From Rhodobacter sp. NTK016B (lineage in GTDB: Bacteria > Pseudomonadota > Alphaproteobacteria > Rhodobacterales > Rhodobacteraceae): DNA of 64,000 bases. Of this stretch, positions 9,297-18,963 are shown in pieces. The notes beneath the pieces are model-generated. The model ran no database searches. It was not told the DNA's origin and saw only the letters and a program-made list of their open reading frames with translations. The DNA lies in NCBI RefSeq assembly GCF_017303295.1, contig NZ_JAFKOK010000004.1:124001-188000 (forward strand), read 5' to 3'. The stretch's first letter is position 1; each line of letters begins with the position of its first letter. Made by a program: the position numbers and the translations under genes.

Positions 9297-10299
9297 AGCG
9301 GATCCTCGGGTCGAAGACGGCGTAGAGCAGGTCGGCGATCAGGTTGAACAGCACGATCAGGATCGCGAAGACCACCGAGAGCGTCAGCACCATGGGTATG
9401 TCAGTGGCGTAGATCGCGGTGATCAGCAGCTGACCCAGACCGTTCACGCGGAAGATCTGTTCGGTGATGATGGCGCCCGTGAAGATCTGCGGAATACCCA
9501 GCGCGATCACGGTGATGACCGGGATCATCGAATTGCGCAGCACGTGGACCAGCACGACAATGCGCTCGGTCAGGCCCTTGGCGCGCGCGGTGCGGACGTA
9601 ATCCTGCGTGAGGTTGTCGAGCATCGAGGCGCGCATGAACCGGGTGATCTGCGCGGCGTTGTAGAGTGTCAGAACGAAGACCGGCATGGCCATCTGCCGC
9701 ATCTGCAGCGCGAAGTTGTGCCAGCTGTCGACGACCAGCGTGGTGTCGTAGATGATCGGGAACCAGCCCAGCCAGATCGAGAAGATCAGGATCAGAAGCG
9801 GCCCGGTGAAGAAGGTGGGCAGCGAAAAGCCGACCATCGACACGAAGGTGCCGGCCTGATCGAACCACGAATATTGCCGGTAAGCCGAATAGATGCCGAT
9901 CGGCAGGGCGACCATGATGCCGAAGAGATAGCTCAGCCCCACGACCCACAGCGTCTGCGGCAGGCGCTGCGCGATGATGTCGCCCACCGGCGAGCGGGTC
10001 TGGAAAGAGATGATCCGCTGGCTGTCGATGGCGAGGTTCTCGAGGCCGGTAATGCTGGCCAGCACATGGCTGGGCTCCACGACCGAGAACAGGTAGAGCC
10101 ATTTGACGAAGCGGATGTACCACGGCTCGCCCAGACCCAGCGCAAGGCGCATCTGCTCGCGGACATCGGGCGGGATCGTCAGCGGCATGTCCGCCATCGG
10201 GTCGCCGGGCGACAATTCCAGCAGCAGGAAAATGGCCAGAGCGATGAACAGAAGCGTCGGGATTGCCAGCAGCAATCGTCGCATCGTGTAATTGAACAT
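9289..10299 (-). CDS. Oligopeptide-type ABC transporter permease (DppB/OppB family)
   Basis: Inner-membrane permease of 336 aa with the family's N-terminus (MRRLLLAIPTLLFIALAIFLLLELSPGDP) and coupling segment DYVRTARAKGLTERIVVLVHVLRNSMIPV. I start it at the ATG at 10299 (MFNYTMRRLL), since the extra upstream residues in the open frame do not resemble the family; the ribosome site is weak. It is separated from the upstream binding-protein gene by 120 nt containing a strong hairpin, and overlaps dppC-like downstream. Confidence 0.92.
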   Translation of the reverse strand: MFNYTMRRLLLAIPTLLFIALAIFLLLELSPGDPMADMPLTIPPDVREQMRLALGLGEPWYIRFVKWLYLFSVVEPSHVLASITGLENLAIDSQRIISFQTRSPVGDIIAQRLPQTLWVVGLSYLFGIMVALPIGIYSAYRQYSWFDQAGTFVSMVGFSLPTFFTGPLLILIFSIWLGWFPIIYDTTLVVDSWHNFALQMRQMAMPVFVLTLYNAAQITRFMRASMLDNLTQDYVRTARAKGLTERIVVLVHVLRNSMIPVITVIALGIPQIFTGAIITEQIFRVNGLGQLLITAIYATDIPMVLTLSVVFAILIVLFNLIADLLYAVFDPRIRYD

Positions 10300-10377
10300 C
10301 GAGGGCAGCGCCTTTGAGCAAAGAGCGTGGGGCGCGCTCACGTCCGGGGGTGGGCGGGTCGTGGCGCGGCTCGGCGT

Positions 10378-10403
10378 CGGCCCGCCCCGTGGGGGGCGGG
10401 CCG
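10378..10403 (-). other. Intercistronic hairpin after the binding-protein gene
   Basis: A perfect 11-bp GC stem (CGGCCCGCCCC / GGGGCGGGCCG) with a 4-nt loop lies 16 nt past the stop of the binding-protein gene and has no T-run in the direction of transcription. This is the position where ABC operons often carry an mRNA-stabilising or partially terminating hairpin that raises binding-protein level relative to permeases. That role is inferred. Confidence 0.6.
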
Positions 10404-10419
10404 GTCTTGGATCAGAGGA

Positions 10420-12129
10420 TCATTCCTCGATGCGGTACCAGTCGGCAACGTTCCACAGCTCGCTGTCCCAAGTATTCAGGACAACGCCACCGAGGGTGAC
10501 CGAGTGGGCCGAGACGCGGCCGCGGTGGACCAGAGGCAGAATGACGTAGTTCTGCATCAGGATATCGTTGAGCGCGCGCGCGATGCGGGCCCGCTCTTCG
10601 ATGCTGGCGGTTTCGGCCAGCTGCATGTGCAGCGCATCGTATTCGGGATCGCAGAAGCGGTTGATGTTCTCACCCTGCCATTGCGATGCCGGGCGCGGTT
10701 CCAGACCGCAGCGATACGCACCGAGATATTGCTCGGGGTCGGTGCCGTTGAAGTTGTTGGCGTACATCTCGACATCGGCATAGAACTTCTGGAACGTGTC
10801 GGGCGAGCCCGGATCACCGCCGAAGAACACCGACGAGTTGATGTTGCGCAGATTGGCTTCGACACCGATCTCACGCCACCATTGCTGCACCAGCGCCTGG
10901 AAATCCTGACGCACGGCATTGGTCGAGGTCTGGTAATCGAGCACCAGACGGTCACCATCGGCGTTCACCCGGATACCGTCGCCGCCGACCGTCCAGCCCG
11001 CTTCTTCCAGCAGGGCACGGGCACCGTCCAGATCCTGCACCATGCAGGCATCGTTGGCGTCCGAGGCAAAGGCAGGCGGGGCGGGAACGAGGTTACAGGT
11101 CACCTGACCGGCCTGACCGTAGCCGATTTCCACCAGCAGCTCGCGGTCGATGGCCATCGACAGCGCCTGACGCACGCGGATATCCGACAGGATCGGGTGC
11201 GGCGCCTCGCGCGTCGAACGGGTCTCGGGCGGCAGGTCGGGCGACGGGTCGGTGAGGTTGATCTCGATGCGCTCGACCAGCGTGCCGAAGGCCGAGACCG
11301 GAACGCCCTGACCACCACGGGCCATGGTTTCGATCACGTCGGGCGCCAGCTGGAGGTTCCAGGCATAGTCCATCTCGCCGGTTTCCATCACCGCACGCCC
11401 GGCCGAAGCCGCGTCGCCGCCGCCCTTGAAGGTCAGCGTGGCGAAATGGGGCAGGGCGGGATCGCGGAAGTTCGGGTTGGCCTCGAACTGGATCACGTCA
11501 TTGGGGCGGAAATCGACGACGCGGAACGGGCCGGTGCCGATCGGGTTGAAGTTCGCCTCGGTGCATTCGGGCGCGCGGGCGCCAAGGCAATCGGCAAATT
11601 GCGCTGCCTGAATGACCGGCGACTGGGCCGAGACGAAGGGCAGGTAGGGGACCGGCTTGGGCACGGTGAAATGCACGGTGACGGTCAGGTCGTCGACGAC
11701 TTCGACATTGTCGACATCGTTGAAGAAGCTTCCCTGCGCGCAACCGCCTTCGGGATGCATGCAGTACTCGGCGGTAAAGGCCAGATCCGCCGACGTCACC
11801 GGGGTGCCATCGGACCACATGAGCCCCTCGCGCAGCCGCCAGGTGATCGACATAAGGTCTTCGGACACGCCGCCGTTTTCGACCGTGGGGATCTCTTCGG
11901 CGAGCCACGGAACCAGTTCGCCGACTTCGTTGTAGCGGGCCATCGGCTCGAGCACGATCGACGAGGCCTGCACGTCCTTGGTGCCGCCCGACAGATACGG
12001 GTTCAGGATCGACGGCGCCTGCCAGTAGATGATGTTCAGGTGCCCGCTTTCTCCGCGTTCCGCCGATGCCGCCAGGGGCATCAGGGACAGCGCGGCAGCC
12101 GCCCCGAACAGGGCCATTCTGCGTATCAT
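10420..12129 (-). CDS. ABC transporter substrate-binding protein, family 5 (peptide/nickel type)
   Basis: Periplasmic solute receptor of 569 aa. The N-terminus is a signal peptide ([23 protein letters not shown]). Mature features of the SBP_bac_5 family include ILNPYLSGG near the start, [23 protein letters not shown], and the domain II segment [17 protein letters not shown]. Its start overlaps the DppF-like gene by 4 nt. Unlike the usual order, it is the third gene in the operon after the two ATPases. Family members bind di- and oligopeptides, opines, glutathione or nickel. Proximity to the divergent amidohydrolase cluster at 14492-21304 suggests an N-acylated or peptide-like compound, which is inference. 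Confidence 0.93.
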   Translation of the reverse strand: MIRRMALFGAAAALSLMPLAASAERGESGHLNIIYWQAPSILNPYLSGGTKDVQASSIVLEPMARYNEVGELVPWLAEEIPTVENGGVSEDLMSITWRLREGLMWSDGTPVTSADLAFTAEYCMHPEGGCAQGSFFNDVDNVEVVDDLTVTVHFTVPKPVPYLPFVSAQSPVIQAAQFADCLGARAPECTEANFNPIGTGPFRVVDFRPNDVIQFEANPNFRDPALPHFATLTFKGGGDAASAGRAVMETGEMDYAWNLQLAPDVIETMARGGQGVPVSAFGTLVERIEINLTDPSPDLPPETRSTREAPHPILSDIRVRQALSMAIDRELLVEIGYGQAGQVTCNLVPAPPAFASDANDACMVQDLDGARALLEEAGWTVGGDGIRVNADGDRLVLDYQTSTNAVRQDFQALVQQWWREIGVEANLRNINSSVFFGGDPGSPDTFQKFYADVEMYANNFNGTDPEQYLGAYRCGLEPRPASQWQGENINRFCDPEYDALHMQLAETASIEERARIARALNDILMQNYVILPLVHRGRVSAHSVTLGGVVLNTWDSELWNVADWYRIEE

Positions 12130-13196
12130 GCAACCTCTCCTTGTTGGTTTTCCGTTTGTTTGCGCTCAGCCTCGGGGCCGCCGGTTGAGCCGGCGGTCTG
12201 TTTGTTGGAAATGAGATGGCAGGCGACAAGGTGACCGGGCGCCGCTTCGATCGTTTCGGGATCGATCCGGTGGCAGATCTCCATCACCTTCGGGCAGCGG
12301 GTGCAGAAATTGCAGCCTTTGGGCGGGTTGGCGGGCGAGGGAACGTCGCCCTTCAGAACGATCCGGTCCTTGCGCGCCTCGATCGAGGGATCGGGCTCGG
12401 GAACCGCGGAAAGCAGCGCCTCGGTATAGGGGTGCAGCGGGTTCGCATAGAGCTCGGCCACCGGGGCCAGTTCGACGATCTTGCCCAGATACATCACCGC
12501 CACGCGGTCGGCGATGTGACGCACCATGGACAGGTCGTGGCTGATGAACAGATAGGTCAGGCCGAAATCGTCCTGAAGCTGTTCCAGCAGATTTACCACC
12601 TGCGCCTGAATCGACACGTCGAGCGCGGCGATGGGTTCATCGCAGACGATGAACTTGGGGTTCAGCGCCAGCGCGCGGGCGATGCCGATCCGCTGTCGCT
12701 GCCCGCCGGAAAAGGCGTGCGGATAGCGGTTGGCGAAATCGCGGTTCAGACCCACGGCATCCATCAATTCGTAGATCCGCTCGAGCTTTCGCGCGCGGGA
12801 CCAGTCGGTATGCTCGTCAAGAGGCTCGCCGATGATGCCCGCGACCGTCATGCGCGGGTTCAGGCTGGCTTGCGGGTCTTGGAACACCATCTGCATGGTC
12901 GGACGCTTCTGACGAAGCTTTTCTGCAGGCATCGCGGCGATATCCTCGCCATCGATGATGACCGATCCGGCCGTGGCCTCGTAGAGACGCAACACCGCGC
13001 GGCCCACGGTCGATTTGCCGCAACCGGATTCGCCCACCACGCCCAGCGTTTCGCCGGGCAGGATCTCGAAGGACACACCGTCCACCGCTTTCACCGCACC
13101 GACCTGACGGCGCAGCAGCCCGCCAAGGATCGGGAAGTGCATCTTCAGATCGCGGACTTCGACAAGCGGGCGTTTGGGCGGGGTCTGAACGCTCAC
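12126..13196 (-). CDS. Oligopeptide ABC transporter ATP-binding protein (DppF/OppF family)
   Basis: Cytoplasmic ATPase of 356 aa with Walker [10 protein letters not shown], signature [19 protein letters not shown], Walker [13 protein letters not shown] and the switch His in FISHDLSMV. The C-terminal oligo_HPY domain has a Cys cluster ([14 protein letters not shown]) that binds an Fe-S cluster in some family members. Its ends overlap both neighbours by 4 nt. Confidence 0.95.
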   Translation of the reverse strand: MSVQTPPKRPLVEVRDLKMHFPILGGLLRRQVGAVKAVDGVSFEILPGETLGVVGESGCGKSTVGRAVLRLYEATAGSVIIDGEDIAAMPAEKLRQKRPTMQMVFQDPQASLNPRMTVAGIIGEPLDEHTDWSRARKLERIYELMDAVGLNRDFANRYPHAFSGGQRQRIGIARALALNPKFIVCDEPIAALDVSIQAQVVNLLEQLQDDFGLTYLFISHDLSMVRHIADRVAVMYLGKIVELAPVAELYANPLHPYTEALLSAVPEPDPSIEARKDRIVLKGDVPSPANPPKGCNFCTRCPKVMEICHRIDPETIEAAPGHLVACHLISNKQTAGSTGGPEAERKQTENQQGEVA

Positions 13197-14215
13197 GATT
13201 GCACCTCGGCCATGGTCTGCACCGGTTCGCCCGTCAGGTGATCCCAGTGGCAGGCGACGTCATGGCCCGTGCCAAGGTCGCGCCGCGCCGGGTTTTCGCG
13301 CGCGCACCTGTCGAACGCATGCGCGCAGCGGGCCATGAAAGGGCAGGATTCCGGGTGCCGGCCCATCACCGGGGGCTGGCCTTCGATCACGCGCAACTTC
13401 GCGTCGCGCGCGCCGTGGATCTTCGGCATCGTCTGCAAAAGCGCGCGGGTATAGGGATGGGCGGGATTGGCGAACAGCTCGCGCACGGGGCCGTGTTCGG
13501 CCACCTGACCGCCATACATCACCATCACCCGGTCAGCGATCCCGGCGATGACGCCAAGGTCATGGGTGATCCAGATGATCGCCATGCCCAGCTTCTGGCG
13601 CAGTTCTTTCACCAGTTCGAGGATCTGCGCCTGAATGGTCACGTCGAGCGCCGTGGTCGGCTCGTCGGCGATCAGCACCTTGGGATCGCAAGCGAGCGCG
13701 ATGGCGATCATCACCCGCTGACGCATCCCGCCCGAGAATTGGTGGGGGTAATCGCCCAGACGACGCCTTGCATCGGGGATACCGACCAGTTCCATAAGCT
13801 CGACCGCGCGTTCGCGGGCGCGGGTCTTGGACATGCCCAGATGCGTGCGCAGGGGTTCGGTCAGCTGGAAACCCACGGTGAAGACCGGGTTGAGCGACGT
13901 CATCGGGTCTTGGAACACGAAACCGACCTCGCGCCCGCGCACCTTGCGCAAACCGTCCTCGCCGAGTGTCAGAAGATCCTGACCGTCGAGCAGCACCTCG
14001 CCGCCGCGAATTTCTGCCGGAGGAGACGGCAGCAGGCCGAGCAGCGACATCATCGTCACTGACTTGCCCGATCCCGACTCGCCGACGACGCCGAGAAGCT
14101 CACCGGGGCGCAGGTCGAAGCTTACGGAATTCACGGCATGCACTTCACCCATGCGGGTGCTGAACACCGTCTTCAGGTTCTTGACATCAAGAACCGGCAC
14201 CGCCCCGTCATGCAT
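13193..14215 (-). CDS. Oligopeptide ABC transporter ATP-binding protein (DppD/OppD family)
   Basis: First gene of the minus-strand importer operon, 340 aa. Walker [10 protein letters not shown], signature [19 protein letters not shown], Walker [13 protein letters not shown], switch His in [11 protein letters not shown], and a C-terminal oligo_HPY region with Cys residues ([14 protein letters not shown]). Its start region faces the divergent deacetylase gene across 276 nt, which must contain both promoters; I could not define either convincingly. Confidence 0.95.
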   Translation of the reverse strand: MHDGAVPVLDVKNLKTVFSTRMGEVHAVNSVSFDLRPGELLGVVGESGSGKSVTMMSLLGLLPSPPAEIRGGEVLLDGQDLLTLGEDGLRKVRGREVGFVFQDPMTSLNPVFTVGFQLTEPLRTHLGMSKTRARERAVELMELVGIPDARRRLGDYPHQFSGGMRQRVMIAIALACDPKVLIADEPTTALDVTIQAQILELVKELRQKLGMAIIWITHDLGVIAGIADRVMVMYGGQVAEHGPVRELFANPAHPYTRALLQTMPKIHGARDAKLRVIEGQPPVMGRHPESCPFMARCAHAFDRCARENPARRDLGTGHDVACHWDHLTGEPVQTMAEVQS

Positions 14216-14491
14216 GGGCGTCTCCCCGTTGTCTTATTATTTTTGTTCCGGCCAGTGTTCTGACTCGGTCTTTATCGGGGAAGCTTGGCAACATTCGATC
14301 GCTACGGCAAGAAAAAACGCGGTAGCTATACGCATGTCTAATGACGCCGATTGCTCAATTTTTCCACGAAATTGGGGAGGTAAGAGCCGGATTCTGCCTG
14401 TCGTTGCGTCATCGGCTTGCGGCTTTCGCGGGCTTGACCTCTGGATGGGCGCGTGGCGAGGATGACTTTTCGCAACCCCGTGGAGATCCCG

Positions 14492-15679
14492 ATGACGACC
14501 CCCGACAGCGCCGCTCTGAACCCCGAGGCTGGCCCGCGCGAGATCCTTGAGGCGCTGATCGCCTTCCCGACCGTCAGCCGCGACACCAACCTGCCGCTTG
14601 TCGACTGGGTCGAGGCGTTTCTGGCGTCGAACGGTATCGACAGCACCCGCGTGATGTCGCCTTGCGGCACAAAGGCGCATCTTTACGCGCAGGTCGGGCC
14701 CGATGCGCCGGGCGGGGTGGTGCTGTCGGGCCATACCGACGTCGTGCCGGTCGACGGGCAAGCTTGGGATACCGATCCCTGGACGCTGACCGAGAAGGAC
14801 GGCAAGCTTTACGGTCGCGGCACCTGCGACATGAAAGGCTTCGACGCGCTGGCGCTCTGGGCGATGGCGAAAGCCTCGCGCGCGCCGCTGACGCGGCCGC
14901 TGCAACTTGCCTTCAGCTATGACGAAGAGGTGGGCTGCATGGCGGTGGCCGATCTGGTCGAGGCGATGATCGGCTCGGACCTGCCGCGCGCCGAGACGGT
15001 GATCGTGGGCGAGCCGTCGATGATGAAGGTGGTGACCGGCCACAAGGGCGGGCTGGGGGTGCATGTCCATATCCGCGGCTACGAGGTGCATTCCTCGATG
15101 CAGCCGTACGGCGTAAGCGCGATCATGGAGGGCGCAAGGCTCATCCAGTGGTGCAACGACATGAACGCGGCGAATGCCGACAACGCGCCGCCCAGTGAAC
15201 TGGCCGCGCCGTTCGACCCGCCCTATTCGACGCTGCATGTGGGCGTGATTTCAGGCGGCACCGCGCATAACATAACCGCCAAGGACTGCGACTTTCTGAT
15301 CTCGGTGCGGCAGGTGCCGGGCGATACCGGCTGGGGCGACAAGATCACCGCCGCCGTGCGCGAGATCGAAGCCGGGATGCAGGCTATCCGCCCCGAAACC
15401 GGCATTGATCTGGAAATGGGCTTCGGCGTGCCTGCGCTGGCGCCCGAACATGGCGGTCCGGCCGAGCTGCTCAGCCGTCGCCTGACCGGCGATAATGGCG
15501 AGCATGTCGTGAGCTACGGCACCGAGGGCGGGCAGTTCCAGACGCGCGGATATTCGGTCGTGGTCTGCGGGCCGGGCGATATCGCGCAAGCGCACCAGCC
15601 CAACGAGTTTCTGGATATTGCCCAGCTCGAGGCCGGGCAGGTCTTCATGGAAAAACTGCTGGACGAACTCTGTCAATGA
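14492..15679 (+). CDS. argE: Acetylornithine deacetylase-like M20 metallopeptidase
   Basis: Predicted zinc-dependent hydrolase (395 aa) related to ArgE, which removes acetyl from N2-acetylornithine. Metal-binding motifs are visible: SGHTDVVPVDG, the CDMKGFD loop, and the catalytic EEVGC pair. The start at 14492 is favoured because GGAG sits 8 nt upstream; an ATG at 14453 in the same frame would add 13 residues. It overlaps the next gene by 4 nt. Position at the head of a run with an amidotransferase, an oxidase and three further M20 enzymes, divergent from a peptide importer, suggests it may act in catabolism of an N-acyl amino acid rather than arginine synthesis. Confidence 0.85.
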   Translation: MTTPDSAALNPEAGPREILEALIAFPTVSRDTNLPLVDWVEAFLASNGIDSTRVMSPCGTKAHLYAQVGPDAPGGVVLSGHTDVVPVDGQAWDTDPWTLTEKDGKLYGRGTCDMKGFDALALWAMAKASRAPLTRPLQLAFSYDEEVGCMAVADLVEAMIGSDLPRAETVIVGEPSMMKVVTGHKGGLGVHVHIRGYEVHSSMQPYGVSAIMEGARLIQWCNDMNAANADNAPPSELAAPFDPPYSTLHVGVISGGTAHNITAKDCDFLISVRQVPGDTGWGDKITAAVREIEAGMQAIRPETGIDLEMGFGVPALAPEHGGPAELLSRRLTGDNGEHVVSYGTEGGQFQTRGYSVVVCGPGDIAQAHQPNEFLDIAQLEAGQVFMEKLLDELCQ

Positions 15680-16362
15680 GCCGGATTATTCTGGTCAGCC
15701 ATGGCTATGACGGGTCGGCGCCCGACCGCGTGCGGCTGTTTCTCGAGCGCACTGGCCGGTCTTACGAAGTAATCGCGCCCCATGCGGGCGATACTTTGCC
15801 TGACACGATGGCGGGCATCGACGGCGTGGTGATCTATGGCGGCGCGCAAGAAATTTACCAGACCGACCTTTATCCCTATCTGGCCGATGAGCATGCCTTT
15901 ACCCGCCGCGCCGTGTCGGCGGGCGTGCCGCTTCTTGGGATCTGCCTTGGCGCCCAGTGCATCGCCTATGCCCATGGGGGCGAGGTGCAACCGCGCCCCG
16001 ACGCTGCCTATGAGTTCGGATATTACGAAGTCCGCCCGGAAGGCGCCGGGACGGCGCTGTTTGCCGAACCTCTTGCGATGCCGCAATGGCATTGGCACGG
16101 CATCGCGCTGCCCGAGGGGGCCGAGCGTCTCGCCTCAAGTGCGATGTTCCCGACACAGGCCTTTCGTCTGGGCTCGGCCATCGGGTTCCAGTTCCATCCC
16201 GAAGTCACGCCCGAGCTGATGCGCGAATGGCAGGCGCTGCCCGAGGCGCCGTTCGGGGCGCCGGGGGCGCAGACGCTGGACGAGCAGCAAGCGCTCATGG
16301 ACTGCCACGACGCGCGTATCGACGCGTGGTTCAACACCTTTCTGACCGGGTTCTTCGCATGA
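15676..16362 (+). CDS. Class I glutamine amidotransferase-like protein
   Basis: 228-aa protein with the type 1 amidotransferase fold. The nucleophile elbow GICLGAQ places Cys at residue 90, and the FHPEV motif supplies His 174 and Glu 176, so the triad is complete. No synthetase domain is attached, resembling stand-alone GMP-synthase-like amidotransferases and the gamma-glutamyl hydrolases of the same fold such as PuuD. It overlaps the genes on both sides by 4 nt (ATGA), so it is translationally coupled to the deacetylase and the FAD oxidase. Whether it transfers ammonia or hydrolyses a gamma-glutamyl bond cannot be decided from sequence. Confidence 0.85.
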   Translation: MSRIILVSHGYDGSAPDRVRLFLERTGRSYEVIAPHAGDTLPDTMAGIDGVVIYGGAQEIYQTDLYPYLADEHAFTRRAVSAGVPLLGICLGAQCIAYAHGGEVQPRPDAAYEFGYYEVRPEGAGTALFAEPLAMPQWHWHGIALPEGAERLASSAMFPTQAFRLGSAIGFQFHPEVTPELMREWQALPEAPFGAPGAQTLDEQQALMDCHDARIDAWFNTFLTGFFA

Positions 16363-17708
16363 ACGACTTTCCCCTGAACGCGGCGCTGCCGCAGACCCAT
16401 CGCGCCGACTTGCCCGCCGAAGCGGATGTCGTGGTGATCGGCGGCGGCATCGCCGGTGTCAGCGCCGCGTGGGAGCTTGCCGGCAAGGGCCTGAAGGTCG
16501 TTCTGTGCGACAAGGGCCGGGTCGGGGCCGAGCAATCGGGCCGCAACTGGGGCTGGATCCGGGTGCAGGGGCGCGACCCGTCCGAGATCCCGCTGGTGCT
16601 GGAGGCGCGGCGGATCTGGGAAAGCTGGGCGCAGCGGCTGGGGCCGGACCTGGGCTACAAGGTGGTGGGCGTCACCTATCTGGCCCGCAACGAGACCGAA
16701 CTGGCCGAGGACGAAGCATGGATGAAACATGCCCGCGCGCATGATCTCGACACCCGGATGCTAAGCCGGGCCGAAACCGCCGAGCGGATGGTCAATGCCG
16801 CGCCCGATCGCTGGATTGGCGCGTTGCACACTGCCTCGGACGCCAAGGCCGAGCCTTGGGTCGCGGTACCGATGATGGCGCGCACACTCGCCGAAGCGGG
16901 GGTGACGATCCGCGAATCCTGCGCGGTGCGCAGCCTGATCATTGAGGCCGGGCGCGTGCGCGGCGTGGTGACGGAAGACGGGCCGGTCCGCGCCGACGCG
17001 GTGGTTCTGGCGGGCGGCGCGTGGTCGTCGCTTTTCCTGCGCGCCCACGGTGTCGATATCCCGCAATTGTCGGTTTTGGCCTCGGCCTGCGCGACGGTGC
17101 CTTTGCCCGAGGGCTTCGACGGTGCGGCATCGGATCCGCAATTCGCGCTCAGGCGCCGGGCGGATGGCGGCTATACCGTCGCGCCGGGCGACACCCATGT
17201 CATGTATGTGGGGCCCGACGCGTTCCGGCATCTGCGCGCCTATCTGACCGTGCTGAAAACCGACTGGCGCAGCACCAAGCTTCGGCCCTATGCGCCGGCG
17301 GGCTTCCCCGATGCATGGTCGACCCGGCGGCACTGGTCGCCCGACCAGCCATCGCCGTTCGAAAAGATGCGCATCCTCGACCCCAAGCCTGACAGGAAAG
17401 CGCTCGACGCCGCCCTGACGGCGTTCGGCAAGGCCTATCCCACGATCGGCAAACCAGCAATCCGCGCATGGTGGGGCGGCATGATCGACACGATGCCCGA
17501 CGTGGTGCCTGTTCTCGACACGATCGACGCGTTGCCCGGCCTGACCGTCGGATGCGGGCTGTCTGGCCATGGTTTCGGCATCGGTCCGGCCATCGGGCGG
17601 GTGCTGGCCGATCTGGCGACCGGGGGCGATCCGGGGCACGATCTGTCACGTTTCCGTCTGGCGCGGTTTCGCGATGGCAGCGCGGTGACGCCGGGTCCGG
17701 CGCTGTAA
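16359..17708 (+). CDS. FAD-dependent amine/amino-acid oxidoreductase (DAO family)
   Basis: 449-aa flavoprotein. The dinucleotide-binding motif is near the N-terminus (VVVIGGGIAGVSAAWELAGKG), followed by SGRNWGWIRVQGRDPSE, a feature of this DAO subgroup, and a C-terminal FAD-contacting segment (GLSGHGFGIGPAIGRVLADL). Likely reaction is oxidation of an amine or amino-acid nitrogen with release of an imine. The ATG at 16359 overlaps the amidotransferase stop by 4 nt; the frame is open upstream but there it overlaps the amidotransferase. With that neighbour it resembles, in outline, the PuuB/PuuD pair of gamma-glutamyl polyamine breakdown, though this is only a family-level parallel. Confidence 0.85.
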   Translation: MNDFPLNAALPQTHRADLPAEADVVVIGGGIAGVSAAWELAGKGLKVVLCDKGRVGAEQSGRNWGWIRVQGRDPSEIPLVLEARRIWESWAQRLGPDLGYKVVGVTYLARNETELAEDEAWMKHARAHDLDTRMLSRAETAERMVNAAPDRWIGALHTASDAKAEPWVAVPMMARTLAEAGVTIRESCAVRSLIIEAGRVRGVVTEDGPVRADAVVLAGGAWSSLFLRAHGVDIPQLSVLASACATVPLPEGFDGAASDPQFALRRRADGGYTVAPGDTHVMYVGPDAFRHLRAYLTVLKTDWRSTKLRPYAPAGFPDAWSTRRHWSPDQPSPFEKMRILDPKPDRKALDAALTAFGKAYPTIGKPAIRAWWGGMIDTMPDVVPVLDTIDALPGLTVGCGLSGHGFGIGPAIGRVLADLATGGDPGHDLSRFRLARFRDGSAVTPGPAL

Positions 17709-17785
17709 GAGCGGGTATCACCACTCTTGTCCGGGCGCCGTTTCCGCGTCACGCTCGGCTATAAGGAAACCGCAGGAGCGTATCG

Positions 17786-18958
17786 ATGCCCGTCCGTAAC
17801 CGTCTTGCCGAGCTGCACCCCGAAATCACCGAGTGGCGCCACGACCTGCACGAGCATCCCGAACTGCTCTATGACCTGCCGCGCACGCAGGCCTTCGTGG
17901 CCGGGAAGCTGACGGAATTCGGCTGCGATGAGGTGGTGCAGGGAATCGGGCGTTCAGGCGTCGTGGCGGTGATCCGGGGGCGCAAGACCGGCTCGGGCAA
18001 GGTGGTGTGTTTCCGCGCCGACATGGACGCCCTGCCGATCACCGAGGCGACAGGGCTCGATTTCGCGTCGAAAACGCCGGGCAAGATGCATGCCTGCGGA
18101 CATGACGGGCATACCTCGATCCTGCTGGGGGTGGCCAAGTATCTGTCCGAGACACGCAATTTCGACGGCACCGTGGTGCTGGCCTTTCAGCCCGCCGAGG
18201 AAGGCGGGGCAGGGGCCAAGGCGATGGTCGATGACGGGCTGATGGATCGCTGGGGCGTGCAGGAGGTCTACGGGCTGCACAACATGCCCGGCGAGCCGGT
18301 GGGCCGTTTCGCGATCCGCGAAGGCGCGCTGCTGGCCTCGGCCGATGAATTTGAGATCACCGTGACCGGGCGCGGCGGGCACGCCGCCATGCCCCACGCA
18401 GCGATCGATACCACGCTTGTGGCCAGCCATATCGTCGTGGCGCTGCAATCGGTGGTCGCGCGCAATATCGACCCGCTGGGGTCGGTCGTGGTGACAGTGG
18501 GCAGCTTCCACACCGATTCGGTCGCCTCGAATGTCATCGCGCACGAGGTCGTGCTGAAAGGTACGGTCCGCACGCTGGACCCTGACCTGCGCAAACTGGC
18601 GCATGAGCGCATCATGGCGCTTGTGCCCACCACTGCGGCGGCCTTCGGGGCCAGCGCCGATGTGGCTTATCACTGGGGCTATCCGGTGACGATGAACCAC
18701 CCCGAACAGACCGCCTTCGCCGCCGATTGCGCCGCCGAGGTCGCCGGCGAGGCGAATGTGAACCGGGCGACGATGCCGGTCATGCCCGCCGAGGATTTCG
18801 CCTATATGCTCGAGGCGCGGCCGGGCGCTTACATCTTTCTGGGCAATGGCGATACGCCGATGTGCCACCATCCCGCCTATCAGTTCGATGACGAGACGAT
18901 CCCGCTCGGGTGCAGCTGGTTCGTCACCCTCGCCGAACGTCGTATGCCGCTGGAGTAA
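17786..18958 (+). CDS. M20 family amidohydrolase (hippurate hydrolase-like), copy 1
   Basis: 390-aa metallo-amidohydrolase of the HipO/IAA-amino-acid hydrolase group. Metal-site motifs: ADMDALPI, HACGHDGHT, QPAEEGG and a C-terminal PAEDFAYMLEARPGAY. Family members remove N-acyl or N-aroyl groups from amino acids. A ribosome site (GGAG) precedes the ATG. It is the first of three tandem paralogues at 17786, 18964 and 20144, spaced by only a few nt. At the last metal motif it has PAEDF where the other two have GGEDF, hinting at divergence in specificity. Confidence 0.92.
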   Translation: MPVRNRLAELHPEITEWRHDLHEHPELLYDLPRTQAFVAGKLTEFGCDEVVQGIGRSGVVAVIRGRKTGSGKVVCFRADMDALPITEATGLDFASKTPGKMHACGHDGHTSILLGVAKYLSETRNFDGTVVLAFQPAEEGGAGAKAMVDDGLMDRWGVQEVYGLHNMPGEPVGRFAIREGALLASADEFEITVTGRGGHAAMPHAAIDTTLVASHIVVALQSVVARNIDPLGSVVVTVGSFHTDSVASNVIAHEVVLKGTVRTLDPDLRKLAHERIMALVPTTAAAFGASADVAYHWGYPVTMNHPEQTAFAADCAAEVAGEANVNRATMPVMPAEDFAYMLEARPGAYIFLGNGDTPMCHHPAYQFDDETIPLGCSWFVTLAERRMPLE

Positions 18959-18963
18959 CGCCG

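Noticed and set aside
14216-14491. Defined divergent promoters between the peptide importer and the deacetylase
   Set aside because: The region must contain promoters, but no -35/-10 pair or clear operator stood out on either strand.
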